A DNA stretch of 64,000 bases, taken from Turnera subulata. Taxonomy: Eukaryota; Streptophyta; Magnoliopsida; Malpighiales; Passifloraceae. The first letter of the stretch is position 1, and every line of letters begins with the position of its first letter. The notes beneath the pieces were generated by a model. That model saw only the letters and a program-made list of their open reading frames with translations, searched no databases and had not been told where the DNA came from. Made by a program: the position numbers and the translations under genes. Positions 20,501-33,500 of this stretch are shown here, piece after piece. Where the stretch lies: NCBI GenBank assembly GCA_028386065.3, contig JAKUCV010002047.1:62001-126000 (forward strand), written 5' to 3'.

Positions 20501-23500
20501 AACGTTAAACAAAGGATCTAAGGACAAAACCTGGACTACAAGTACGAAAACCAGGTAAAAAATTAAGGAAGAGACTCAAAAATTTTAAGCAGAAGACCAC
20601 TTTGATTACAAAAGAAAAAATAGACAGAAGTAAAGCTGAAAAAACATCAACAGCACCCTAAAACAGAACACAAAAAGGAAAACCAGCGACCATCATAAGA
20701 GAAATCTGTCTCAGAATGCAAAGAAAAACCAGTCAAAAATTCCGCCATAAGGAACAAAGCACAGTCCTTCACTGCAGCAACAAACCAATACAGAAGGAAA
20801 CAGAATCGCAATAAAATTCCCACACATTCAGTCACCAAGCAAACAAATACCTAAAGAATGGCAACAGAGTATGGATCTCAACCACATCCTAGGACGCACG
20901 ACAACAGAACCTATTCCAAGTAAACAATAGCAGAAACCGTCCTCATAATCTCAAAGCATCAGATGCAAAACGAGACAGAAGTATACAGACGATATGAGCT
21001 AGCGAGAGAGTAACAAGAAGGAAAACCAGAGTAGGCCCACATATCTACCCTCCCAAATCGAGTACTCTCTCCTAGTTTCAACTGAAGAAATAAAAGCACA
21101 GACAACCAACTTCACTGATATTCCAAATTTCTGCAAACAAACAAAACAAGTATTAGGGCATTTCAAGGACTCCTTCCATTATTGCTAACATGTTACCTTT
21201 TTTTTGTAAAACCAAAGCAGAAATCCTGAAAAAGTAGGCAACAATGTCACATTTTATGTCCAACATGAAGGCACGAGGTAACTATAGTCAACAGTTGGAG
21301 GTAAAGAACAATAGGGACCAGAGCTTCTCAAAGTCCTAAGAAATCAGTATGAGAACAAACCAGGGTTCTACCAACACCGAAACCATATCAACTCAAGGCA
21401 GAAACCTTCCTTCAATCTGTTGAGGCTCCACATGACAAGCCATAGGAGTAAATTACACCTAACATAAACTTTACTTAGAAAAAAATAAGGGAGAGAAACC
21501 AGGCTCAAACACACTGCAGCAGAACTGGCTGCCCCACACCTCTACCCATTGCAGAATCAGGCCAAGGATGCTGAAGCATTTCAAAGCACAAAACACAAAA
21601 ACTCACAACGAAGAGACTCTAAAATTTTAATCGAAGACCACTTTGATTACAAAAAAAAAACTAGACAGACGTAAAGCAGAAAAAACACCAAAAGCACCCC
21701 AAAACAAAACAAAAATGCAAAACCAGAGGCCATCATAAGAGAAATCTGTCTCAGAATTCAAAGAAAAACCTGTCTAAAATTCCGCCACATGGAACAAAGC
21801 TCAATCCTTCACCGCAGCAACAAACCAATGCAGAAGGAAACAGAAACACGACAAAATTCTAACAGCTTCAGTCACATAGCAAACAAATACCTGAAGGATG
21901 GGAGCAGATATAAACCTCAACCACATTCAAGGAATCAACGACAACAGAACCTATGCCAAGTAAACAAAAGCAAAAACCGTCCTCACAATCTCAAAGCTCC
22001 AGATGCAAAACCAGACAGAACCGTATAGACGATATGCGCTAGGGAGAGGATAACAAGAAAGAAAACCAGAATACGCCTACAGTTGCCCTCCCAAATCGAG
22101 TACTTTCTCCATGTTTCAACTGAAACAATAAAAGCACAGACAACTAACTTCACTGAAATTCCAAATATGTGCAAATCAACAAAACAAGTATTAGGGCGTT
22201 TTAAGTACTCCCTCCATTATTGCTAACATGATTTCCTGTAAAACCAATGCAGAAAGGCAACAATGTCACATTTTATGTCCTACTTGAAGGGACGAGGTGA
22301 TTGTTGTCAAAAGTAGGAGGTGAAGAACAACAGCGATCAGAGCTTCTCAAAGTCCTAAGAAATCTGTAAGTGAATAGACCAGGGTTCTATCAACACCGAA
22401 ACCATGTCAAATCAAGGCAGAAACCTTCCTCCAATCCATAGAGGCTCCACATGACAAGCCACAGGAGGAAAATGCACCTAACATAAACTTTACGCAAAAA
22501 AAATGAGGGAGAGAAACCAGGCTCAGACACACTCCAGCAGAATTGGGTGCCCCACACCTCCACCCATTGCAGAATCGGGCCTTGGATGCTGTGAAGCATT
22601 TCAAAGCACAAAACATAAAGACTTACAACGAATACTCCAGCCTCAAAACAGAAAGTAAAAATAAACGAAATTTGAAGACATGAAAAATCCCTCCAACAAT
22701 TCCATATGTCATGTTACCCACATAAAACCTATCGCAAGTCCTAAAAGCAGTACAACAACATCAGGTTTCATGTTGAACGTTAAAACAAAGGATCTAAGGA
22801 CAAAACCTGGACTACAAGTACGCAAACCAGGTAAAAAATTAAGGTAGAAACTATAAAATTTTAACCGAAGACCACTCTGATTACAAAAAAAAAAACTAGA
22901 TAGATGTAAAGCAGAAAAAACACCAAAAGCTCCCCAAAAAAAAAAAAAAAAACCAAAGACCATCATAAGAGAAATCTGTCTCAGAATGCAAAGAAAAACC
23001 TGTCTAAAACTCCGCCATATGGAACAAAGCTCAATCCTTCACTGCAGCAACAAACCAATATAGAAGGAAATAGAAATACGACAAAATTCCAACACCTTCA
23101 GTCACATAGCAAACAAATACCTAAAGGACGAGAGCAGAGTATAAACCTCAACCACATCCTAGGAATGGACGACAACAGAACCTATGCCGACTAAACAAAA
23201 GCAAAAACCGTCCTCACAATCTCAAAGCTTCAGATGCAAAACCAGACAGAACCATATAGATGATATGAGCTTAGGACGCTACAACAACAGAACCTATTCC
23301 AAGTAAACAAAAGCAGAAACCGTCCTCACAATCTCAAAGCTTCAGAAGCAAAACAAGACAGAAATATATAGGCGATATAAGCTAGAGAGAGGATAACAAA
23401 AAAGAAAACCAGAGTATGCCCACAGCTGCCCTCCCAAATCGAGTACTTGCTACTTGTTTCAACTGAAACAATAAAAGCACAGATAACTAACTTCACTGAA

Positions 23501-25009
23501 ATTCCAAATTTGTGCAAATCAACAAAACAACTATTTAGGCATTTTAAGGACTCCCTCCACTATTGCTAACAAGATTTCTTGTAAAACCAATGCAGAAATC
23601 CTGAAAAAAGAGGCAACAATGTCACATTTTATGCCCTACTTCAAGGCACGAGGTAACTATGGTCAAAAGTAGGAGGTGAAGAACAATAGGGACCAGAGCT
23701 TCTCAAAGCCCTAAAAAATTAGTACGAGAATACACCAGGGTTCTACCAACACCGAAACCATGTCAACTCAAGGCAGAAACCTTCCTGAAATCCGTAGAAG
23801 CTCCACACGACAAGCCACATGACGAAAATACACCTAACACAAACTTTACCTAAAAATAAGAGGGAGAGAATCCAGGCTCAAACACACTCCAGCAGAATTG
23901 GGTGCCCCACACCTCCACCCATTGCAGAATCAGGCCTTGGATGCTGAAGCATTTCAAAGCACAAAACACAAAGACTAACAACGAATACTCCAGCCTCAAA
24001 ACAGAAAGTAAAAATAAACGAAATTTGAAGACAGGAAAACTCCCCCTAACAATTCCATGATGTCATGTTACCCACATAAAACCATATCGCAGGTCCTGAA
24101 AAGCAGTACAACAACATCAGATTTCATGTTGAACATTAAAACAAAGGATTTAAGGACAAAACCTGGAGTACAATTATGCAAAACCAGGCAAAAGTTTAAG
24201 AAAGAGACTCCAAAACTTTAACCGAAGACCACTCTGACTACAAGAAAACTAGACAGAAGTAAAGCTGAAAAAACATCAACAGCTCCCCAAAACAGAACAA
24301 AAAAAGGACAAATAGAGACCAAAATAAGAGAAATCTGCCTCAGAATGCAAAAAAAAAAACTGTCTAAAATTCCGTCATAAGGAACAAAGCTCAATCAATC
24401 ACTGCAGCAACAAACCAATACAGAAGGAAACAGAAACGCAACAAAATTCCAACAACATCAGTCACCATGCAAACAAATACCTGAAGGACGGGAGCAGAGT
24501 ATAGTCCTCAACCACATCCTACGAAGCGACGACAACAGAACCTATTCCAAGTAAACAAAAGCAAAAACCGTCGTCACAATCTCAAAGCTTCAGAATCAAA
24601 ACCATACAGAACCATATAGACCATATGAGCTAGAGAGAGAATAACAAGAAGGAAAACCAGAGTAGGCTCGCAGCTGTCCTCCCAAATCGAGTACTTGCTC
24701 CTTGTTCCAACTGAAGCAATAAAAGCACAGACAGCACTTCACTGATATTCCAAGTTTGTGCAAACCAACAAAACAAGTGTTAGGTCGTTTCAAAGGACTC
24801 CCTCCATTATTGCTAACATGTTTTCTTTTAAAACCAATGCAGAAATCCTGAAAAAAGGGGCAAAAATATCACATTTTATGTCCAACTTGAAGGCACGAGG
24901 TAATTATGGTCAAAAGTAGGAGGTGAAGAAAAACGGGGACCATAGCTTCTCAAAGTCCAAAGAAATCAGTATGAGAACAAATCAGGGTTCTACCAACATT
25001 CTCCATCTC
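17576..25009. repeat. Type A tandem array, ~1.25-kb monomers
   Basis: The anchor AGCTTCTCAAAGTCC recurs at 17590, 18808, 20063, 21322, 22341, 23697 and 24944, giving spacings of 1218, 1255, 1259, 1019, 1356 and 1247 bp. The short unit has lost ~240 bp near 21608; the long one has a ~115-bp internal duplication (23160-23390). Monomers are similar but clearly diverged. The plus strand is poor in T and rich in A and C. Minus-strand open frames of 60-120 codons recur at equivalent places only because the monomers are copies; no known domain is seen. Confidence 0.95.
23160..23390. repeat. Local ~115-bp tandem duplication inside an A monomer
   Basis: A segment from the CTAGGA..GACGACAACAGAACC region to GATATGAGC is followed at once by a second version starting TTAGGACGCTACAACAACAG. 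The two copies differ at several positions and resemble other monomers to different degrees, so the extra copy may have come from unequal exchange. Confidence 0.75.
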
Positions 25010-25260
25010 CAAAAGTAACATGACACTGAAGGAAAATTTTCAGCAAAGAAAACTTAACCAGGAAGACAGATAAAAATATACAAGCAGCTGGAAAGGTGCG
25101 GTATTCTAAAGCAGTGAGATAATTAATAAATTACTAATATCCGAACGCGGCAAAAGGCTGTCATCAGACGGTACTGTAGCAGGCATGCTGAGCAAACATG
25201 TGGATATCATATTGTACGGTTCAGCTGTGACAACCGAGGCACCATTACCACATCAACTCA
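25010..25260. repeat. A-to-B transition segment, copy 1
   Basis: Between the last A anchor and the first B sequence lies a segment starting CATTCTCCATCTCC and ending near ACGGTTCAGCTGTGACAACC. It recurs almost unchanged at 30281-30520. Parts resemble the B stretch GTTGAAAAGGTGAGGGAATTAGC, so it is probably a diverged relative of an internal B block rather than foreign DNA. Confidence 0.75.
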
Positions 25261-25382
25261 AGGCAGAAACGTTCCTGCAATCCGAAGACGCTACACATGA
25301 CAAGCCAAAGGGCGAAAAATATACTTAATGTTAAATTTTTCAAAAAAGAGAGGGAGAGAAACTGGGCTCACAAACACTCCAG

Positions 25383-25740
25383 AAGTGCCTCCTGATTGAG
25401 GCGTATAATTCGTGCGCCTCCTTGCTCTTTGATCGATGGGAGAAGATTACACTCAACCATATGAATGATCCCTCCAAAACTTGGAATGATAATAGATCTA
25501 CAGATTGCCAAGCTATTATTAGCTTCCACAATAAAAGCTCCAATCATAAGCCCTCACGCGTCCGATGGATTGGATTCCCCCGGAGAATTATTCCATCTTG
25601 GTTAAACAGCACAATCTGTTGATACAGTTGGTGACCTACTTCCATATGACATGACTGGCATTGTTTCTTTGTAATGCAACCTGTATATTGAGGCTACTAT
25701 GGAGAAAGGAGGCGATACAAGCTACGGAAAAGTCAAACAG
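25383..25740 (-). mobile_element. Insert with RNase H-like (LINE-type) coding remnant
   Basis: The B monomer reads ...CTCCAG, then 355 bp absent from every other monomer, then CAGCAAAATTGGG; the trinucleotide CAG is duplicated at the two edges (25380-25382, 25738-25740). On the minus strand one frame contains VLEGSFIWLSV and FSHRSKSKEAHELYAS, reminiscent of the end of the plant LINE RNase H-like domain (V.F.HR..N..AH.L). No poly(A) or terminal inverted repeat is visible, so a short truncated insertion or captured gene fragment are both possible. Confidence 0.4.
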
Positions 25741-27769
25741 CAAAATTGGGTCCCCCACACCTCTTTTCATTGCAAAATCAGACCTCCTGTGTTGAAGCAT
25801 TTGAAAGCACAAAACGTTAATAAGATTCATAACGAATACTCCAGCCTCATAATAAAAAGTAAAAACACAATAAATTTGATGGCAGTAAAAACTCCCTCCA
25901 CCAAATCTCATATTACTATGTTACACACAAAACCATGTGGCCTGAAAAAGCAACACAAAACCATCAATCTCCAACAACCTAAGTCCCATGGCAAAAGAAA
26001 CAACTACCTGAAGGGTAGGAGAGCTTGTTATAGACCCCAACCACATCCTAGTAAGTGAACACTACAAAACCCATTCCACGTAAACAAAAGCAGAAACTCT
26101 CCTCACATCCTCAAAGAACCAGATGTAGAAGCACACAAGAAAAATAGACCATAGAAGCTGGAGAAAGCACAACGAGAAGAAAAACATAAACAAGCTTACA
26201 AGTTTCCTCCCAAATCTCGTTTCTGTTCCTTGTTTCAACTGAAACAATTAAAAAATACAGCAAACTAAGATCCTAAACCAATATCCCAAACTTGTGCAAA
26301 CCAACAAAGCAAGTACAAGGGAATTCAAGGACTCCCTCCACAATTGTTCATATGTCATCTTGTAAAACCATTGCAGAAATCCTGTAATAACAGTCAACTA
26401 TGTCACATTTTATGACCAATTTACTGAACAAACTAACTATGGCAAAAAATAAGAGAAGAATAACAAGAACCAACGCTTTTCAAAGTCATAATAAATCACT
26501 ATGAAATCAAACCAGGGCTTCACCAAGATCTGCCATCTTCAATGATATGACGCTCCTGAGGAGCAAATTTACAGCCAAGAAAACAAAACCACAAAGACAA
26601 ACAAAAACATATGTTAAGTTGAAAAGGTGAGGGAATTAGCAGTAGAATAAACAATTAATTAGTAATGTCCGAACACAAACAAAAACCTGTCAACATAAAC
26701 ATATCAGATTTCATTCCCAACTTGAAGAAGAAAGGACTATGGCCAAAACAGGAGGAGGAAGAATTACAGAATCCCAGAACACCACTTCCGACCAGAAAAA
26801 TTTAACGTCACAGCTTTGCACGATGATGTTGGATAACCCATCATGACCTACAAAAAACGATAAAAATACAAGAAAAATGCTAAATTAATTGGTATGACAC
26901 AGTTTCAAAGCATTGAAAGCTAGAAGTTAAGAAGAGAACTTGGGGTTTCATCCAGGTAGATTTCGACGGAAGTCTGACCTCAAGACTCAACAATGATTAG
27001 AAATCAAACTCTGTAGCTTTGTTTTACTAAAACAACCAAATGTAATTACAATACCATTCCCTAAAAAAAAGCCCAAAAACGGACACAAAATGTTGGCATA
27101 AACATTACATAGAGTGTGCCAGGTTACATAGAAAATGTTTTGTAAAATTTTAAAAGAACTCCAAGGGCATAAAGATTACATAGAATGTGCCAGGTTGCAG
27201 AAAGGCATAAAGTATACTAAAATCCTCAAAAGATAGATCGACTGAACTAGTGAAAGCAGCTGAAGTATTTAGACGTTGCCTCACAGGTTCCTCGTTGCAA
27301 CTGAAGCCATCAAATGCACAAAAAACTAAGATTCCGAACCAATGGCCCAGACTTAACAAATTGGTAATACAAGAAAGCACCAAGGCATCAATCGTATCTT
27401 CCAAACACTTCCACGTGCAACATGGCAAGAAAAACAGCCAACGACATGAGATTTATGCTTGTCACCACAAGAACAAGAGTTAGGTGGATGGCTCATGCTT
27501 CAACATCTCCATCTATTAAACGTTGAGATCAAACGAGGTTTCACAGGGATCTACCACCTTCAATAACAGCATCATTAAACACGGACAAATATTCTAAGCT
27601 AAATTCCATTTATAACGATCAAAGACTCCCTCCACAACTTTCACAGACAGGAAACCATAGCAGACATCTGAATCTTAGGCATCACCGTAAGTTCAAATCC
27701 AATTTGAACACAGAAACTGTTTACGGCAAAAAGAAAAAGCAGGAGAATAATTAGTGGAACCCGGGATTT

Positions 27770-28470
27770 TTTTAATATTCACAAACACCGTTGTCGAGAG
27801 ATCCAGATCCAGATCCAGTTAGGTGATCACCAGGACCACCGCCTTCCACAAGTCCCAATTCTGGAGACAAAAATATCAACCTGAAAAAACTTGCATCACA
27901 AAACTTCAAGCTCCAGGCATATGGGGATAAATCACGAAGTGAAACAAATAAAGGAGATAACAGATCAAGCCATCATATGAAATAGCAACATTCAGCTGTG
28001 ACAACCGAGGCACCGCTACCACATCAACTCAAGGCAGAAACGTTCCTGCAATCCGAAGACACTACACATGACAAGCCAAAGGGCGAAAAATATACTTAAT
28101 GTTAATTTTTTTAAAAAAGAGGGAATAATTAGTGGAACCCGGGATCTTTTTAATATTCACAAACACCGTTGTCGAGAGATCCAGATCCAGATCCAGTTAG
28201 GTGATCACCAGGACCACCGCCTTCCACAAGTCCCAATTCTGGAGACAAAAATATCAACCTGAAAAAACTTGCATCACAAAACTTCAAGCTCGAGGCATAT
28301 GGGGAAAAATCACGAAGTGAAACAAATAAAGGAGATAACAGATCAAGCCATCATATGAAATAGCAACATTCAGCTGTGACAACCGAGGCACCGCTACCAC
28401 ATCAACTCAAGGCAGAAACGTTCCTGCAATCCGAAGACACTACACATGACAATCCAAAGGGCGAAAAATA
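27770..28470. repeat. 378-bp direct duplication within B block 1
   Basis: GAATAATTAGTGGAACCCGGG to AAATATACTTAATGTTAA occurs twice in a row with anchors at 27799 and 28177, nearly identical. It is a recent tandem duplication inside the array. Confidence 0.85.
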
Positions 28471-28682
28471 TACTTAATGTTAAATTTTTTAAAAAAGAGG
28501 GGGAGAGAAAGCGGGCTCACAAACACTCCAGTAGAATTGGGTGCCCCACACCTCTACTCATTGTAAAATCATACCTCCTGTGTTGAAGCATTTGAAAGCA
28601 CAAGACGCTAGTAAGATTCATAACGAATATTCCAGCCTCATAATAAAAAGTAAAAATACAATAAATTTGAAGGCATTAAAAA

Positions 28683-30280
28683 CTATATGAGCTAGAGAGA
28701 GGATAACAAGAAAGAAAACCAGAGTACGCCCACAGCTGCCCTCCCAAATCGAGTACTTGCTACTTGTTTCAACTGAAACAATAAAAGCACAGACAACTAA
28801 CTTCACTGAAATTCCAATCAACAAAACAACTACTTAGGCATTTTAAGGACTCCCTCCGCTATTGCTAACAAGATTCCTTGTCAAACCATTGCAGAAATCC
28901 TGAAAAAAGAGGCAACAATGTCACATTTTATGTCCTACTTCAAGGCACGAGGTAATTATGGTCAAAAGTAGGAGGTGAAGAACAATAGGGACCAGAGCTT
29001 CTCAAAGTCCTAAAAAATCAGTATGAGAACACACCAGGGTTCTACCAACACCGAAACCATGTCAACACACGGCAGAAACCTTCCTGAAATCCGTAGAAGC
29101 TCCACATGACAACCCACATGAGTAAAATACACCTAACATAAACTTTACCTAAAAAAAAAGAGGGAGAGAATCCAGGCTCAAACACACTAGCAGAATTGGG
29201 TGCCCCACACCTCCATCCATTGCAGAATTGGGCCTTGGATGCTGAAGCATTTCAAAGCACAAAACACAAAGACTAACAACGAATACTCCAGCCTCAAACA
29301 GAAAGTAAAAATAAACGAACTCTGAAGACAGGAAAACTCCCCCCAACAATTCCATGATGTCATGTTACCCACATAAAACCATATCGCAAGTCCTACATCA
29401 GGTTTGATGTTGAACGTTAAAACAAAGGATCTAAGGACAAAACCTGGAGTACAAGTATGCAAAACCAGGCAAAAATTTAAGAAAGAGACTCCAAAACTTT
29501 AACTGAAGACCACTCTGACTACAAGAAAACTAGACAGAAGTAAAGCTGAAAAAACATCAACAGCCCCCCAAAACAGAACAAAAAAAGGACAACCAGAGAC
29601 CAAAATAAGAGAAATCTGCCTCAGAATGCAAATAAAAACCTATCTAAAATTCCGTCATAAGGAACAAAGCTCAATCATTCACTGCAGTAACAAACCAATA
29701 CAGAAGGAAACAGAAACGCAACAAAATTCCAACAACATCAGTCACCATGCAAACAAATACCTGAGGGACGGAGCAGAGTATAGTCCTCAACCACATCCTA
29801 CGAAGCGACGACAACAGAACCTATTCCAAGTAAACAAAAGCAAAACCGTCCTCACAATCTCAAAGCTTCAGATGCAAAACCATACAGAACCATGTAGACC
29901 ATATGAGCTAGAGAGAGAATAATAGGAAGGAAAACCAGAGTAGGCTCGCAGCTGTCCTCCCAAATCGAGTACTTGCTCCTTGTTTCAACAGAAGCAATAA
30001 AAGTACAGACAACTCACTTCACTGATATTCCAAGTTTGTGCAAACCAACAAAACAAGTGTTAGGGCGTTTCAAGGGACTCCCTCCATTATTGCTAACATG
30101 TTTTCTTTTAAAACCAATGCAGAATTCCTGAAAAAAGGGGCAACAATATCACATTTTATGTCCAACTTGAAGGCACGAGGTAATTATGGTCAAAAGTAGG
30201 AGGTGAAGAACAACGGGGACCATAGCTTCTCAAAGTCCTAAAAAAACAGTATGAGAACAAATCAGGGTTCTACCAACATT
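28683..30280. repeat. Type A block 2
   Basis: Starts mid-monomer at ATATGAGCTAGAGAGAGG directly after B sequence and continues through A anchors at 28996 and 30224. It is particularly close to the 23400-24990 part of block 1 (shared CGAAGCGACGACAAC, AGGCTCGCAGCTGTCC). Confidence 0.9.
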
Positions 30281-30520
30281 CGCCATCTCCAAAAGTAACA
30301 TGACACTGAAGGAAAATTTTCAGCAAAGAAAACTTAACCAGGCAGACAGATAAAAATATAGAAGCAGCTGAAGAGGTGCGGTATTCTAAAGCAATGAGAT
30401 GAATAATAAATTACTAATATCCGAACGCTGTAAAAGGCCGTCATCAGACGGAACTATAGCAGGCATGCTGAGAAAACATGTGGATATCATGGTGTACGGT
30501 TCAGCTGTGACAACAGAGGC
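30281..30520. repeat. A-to-B transition segment, copy 2
   Basis: Nearly the same as 25010-25260, in the same relation to A on its left and B on its right. It ends with a deletion that removes part of the ACCACATCAACTC region (GCACCGCGACACTAC). Confidence 0.8.
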
Positions 30521-33500
30521 ACCGCGACACTACACATGACAAGCCAAAGGGCGAAAAATATACTTAATGTTAAATTTTTCAAAAAAGAGAGGGAGAGAAA
30601 CCGGGCTCACAAACACTCCAGCAAAATTGGGTCCCCCACACCTCTTTTCATTGCAAAATCAGACCTCCTGTGTTGAAGCATTTGAAAGCACAAAATGCTA
30701 ATAAGATTCTTAACGAATACTCCGGCCACATAATAAAAAGTAAAAATACAATAAATTTGAAGGCATTAAAAACTCCCTCCACCAAATCTCATATTGCTAT
30801 GCTACACACAAAACCATGTGGCCTGAAAAAGCAACACAAAACCATCAATCTCCAACAACCTAAGTCCCGTGGCAAAAGAAACAACTACCTGAAAGGGTAG
30901 GAGAGCTTGTTATAGACCCCAACCACATCCTAGTAAGAGAACACTACAAAACCCATTCCACGTAAACAACAGCAGAAACTCTCCTCACATCCTGAAAGAA
31001 CCAGAAGCAGAAGCACACAAGAAAAATAGACCATAGAAGCTGGAGAAAGCACAACGAGAAGAAAAACAAAAACAAGCTTACAAGTTTCCTCGCAAATCCC
31101 GTTCCTGTTCCTTGTTCCAACTGAAACAATTAAAAAATACAGAAATCTAAGATCCTAAACCAATATCCCAAACTTGTGCAAACCAACAAAGCAAGAACAA
31201 GGGAATTCAAGGACTCCCTCCATAACTGTTCATATGTCATCTTGTAAAACCATTGCAGAAATCCTGTAATAACAGTCAACTATGTCACATTTTATGACCA
31301 ATTTAATGACACAAACTAATTATGGCCAAAAATAAGAGAAGAATAACAAGAACCAATGCTTTTCAAAGTCATAATAAATCACTATGAAATCAAACAAGGG
31401 TTTCACCAAGATTTGCCATCTTCAATGATATGACGCTCCTGAAGAGCAAATTTTAGCCAAGAAAACAAAACCACAAAGACAAACAAAAACATATGTTAAG
31501 TTGAAAAGGTGAGGGAATTAGCAGTAGAATAAACAATTAATTAGTAATGTCCGAACACAAACAAAAAGCGTGTCAACATAAACATATCATATTTCATTCC
31601 CAACCTGAAGATGAAAGGACTATGGCCAAAACAGGAGGAGGAAGAATTACAGAATCCCAGAACACCACTTCCGACCAGAAAAATTTAACGTCACAACTTT
31701 GCATGATAATGTTGGATTACCCATCATGACCTACAAAAAAAGAAAAAAATACAAGAAAAATGCTAAATTAATTAGTATGACACAGTTTTAAAGCATTGAA
31801 AGCTAGAAGTTAAGAAGAGAACTTGGTGTTTCATTGTAATCCAGGTAGATTTCGACAGAAGTATGACCTCAAGACTCAACAATGATTAGAATCAATCTCT
31901 GCAGCTTTGTGTTACTAAAACAACCAAATGTAATACAAAACCATTCCCTTAAAAAATGCCCAAAAAAAGACAGAAAATGTTGGCATAAACAATACATAGA
32001 GTGTGCCAGGTTACATAGAAAATGTTCTGTAAAATTTTAACACAACTCCAAGGACATAAACATTACATAGAATGTGCCAGGTTGCAGAAAGACATAAATA
32101 CTACTAAAATCCTCAAAAGATAGATCGACAGAACTAGTGAAAGTAGCTGAAGTATTTAGACGTTGCCTCACAGGTTCCTCGTTGTAACTGAAGCCACCAA
32201 ATGCATCAACCGTATCTTCCAAACACTTCCACATGCAACATAGCAAGAAAAACAGCCAACGACATGAGATTTATGCTTGTCACCAGGAGAACAAGAGTTA
32301 GGTGGGTGGCTCATGCTTCAACATCACCATCTATTAAATGTTGAGATCAAACGAGGTTTCACAGGGATCTACCACCTTCAATAACAGCATAATTAAAGAC
32401 GGACAAAGACTCTGAACTAAATTCCACTTATAACGATCAAAGACTAGCTCCATCAATTTCACAGCCAGGAAACCATAGCAGACATCTGAATGTTAGGCAT
32501 CACCATAAGTTCAAATCCAATTTGAACACAGAAACTGTTTACGGGCAAAATGAAAATGCAGGAGAATAATTAGTGGACCCGGGATCTTTTTAATATTCAC
32601 AAACACCGTTGTCGAGAGATCCAGATCCAGATCCAGTTAGGTGATCACCAAGACCACCACCTTCCACAAGTCCCGATTCTGGAGACAAAAATTTCAACTA
32701 GAAAAAACTTGCATCACAAAACTACAAGCTCGAGGCGTATGGGGATAAATCACGAAGTGAAACAAATAAAGGAGATAACAGATCTAGCCATCATATGAAA
32801 CAGCAACCGTTCAACAATGACAACCGAGGCACCGCTACTACATCAACTCAAGGCAGAAACGTTCCTGCAATCCGAAGACGCTACACATGACAAGCCAAAG
32901 GATGAAAAATATACTTGATGTTAAATTTTTTGAAAAAGAGAGGGAGAGAAACCGGGCTCACAAACACTCCAGCAGAATCGGGTGCCCACACCTCCACTCA
33001 TTGTCAGGCCTCCTGAGTTGAAGCATTTGAAAGCACAAAGCGCTAATAAGATTCATAACGAATACTCCAGCCTCATAATAAAAAGTAAAAAAACAATAAA
33101 TTTGAAGGCATTAAGAACTCCCTCCACCAAATCTCATATTGCTATGTTACACACAAAACCATGTGGCCTGAAAAAGCAACACAAAACCATCAATCTCCAA
33201 CAACCTAAGTCCCATGGCAAAAGAAACAACTACCTGAAGGGTAGGAGAGCTTGTTATAGACCCCAACCACATCCTACTATGAGAACACTACAAAACCGAA
33301 TCCACGTAAACAAAAGCAGAAACTCTCCTCACATCCTCAAAGAACCAGATGCAGAAGCACACAAGAAAAATAGACCATAGAAGCCGGAGAAAGCACGACG
33401 AGGAGAAAAACAAAAGCAAGCTTACAAGTTCATATGTCATCTTGTAAAACCATTGCAGAAATCCTGTAATAACAGTCAACTATGTCACATTTTATGACCA

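Larger units (their letters stand above)
25261..28682. repeat. Type B block 1 (one monomer with insert and partial duplication)
   Basis: Contains a full B monomer (CCTCCTGTGTTGAAGC at ~25782 to the GATCCA repeat at 27799), interrupted by the insert at 25383-25737, then a partial repeat with the GATCCA anchor again at 28177, then the start of another monomer that ends abruptly at 28682. Confidence 0.9.
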
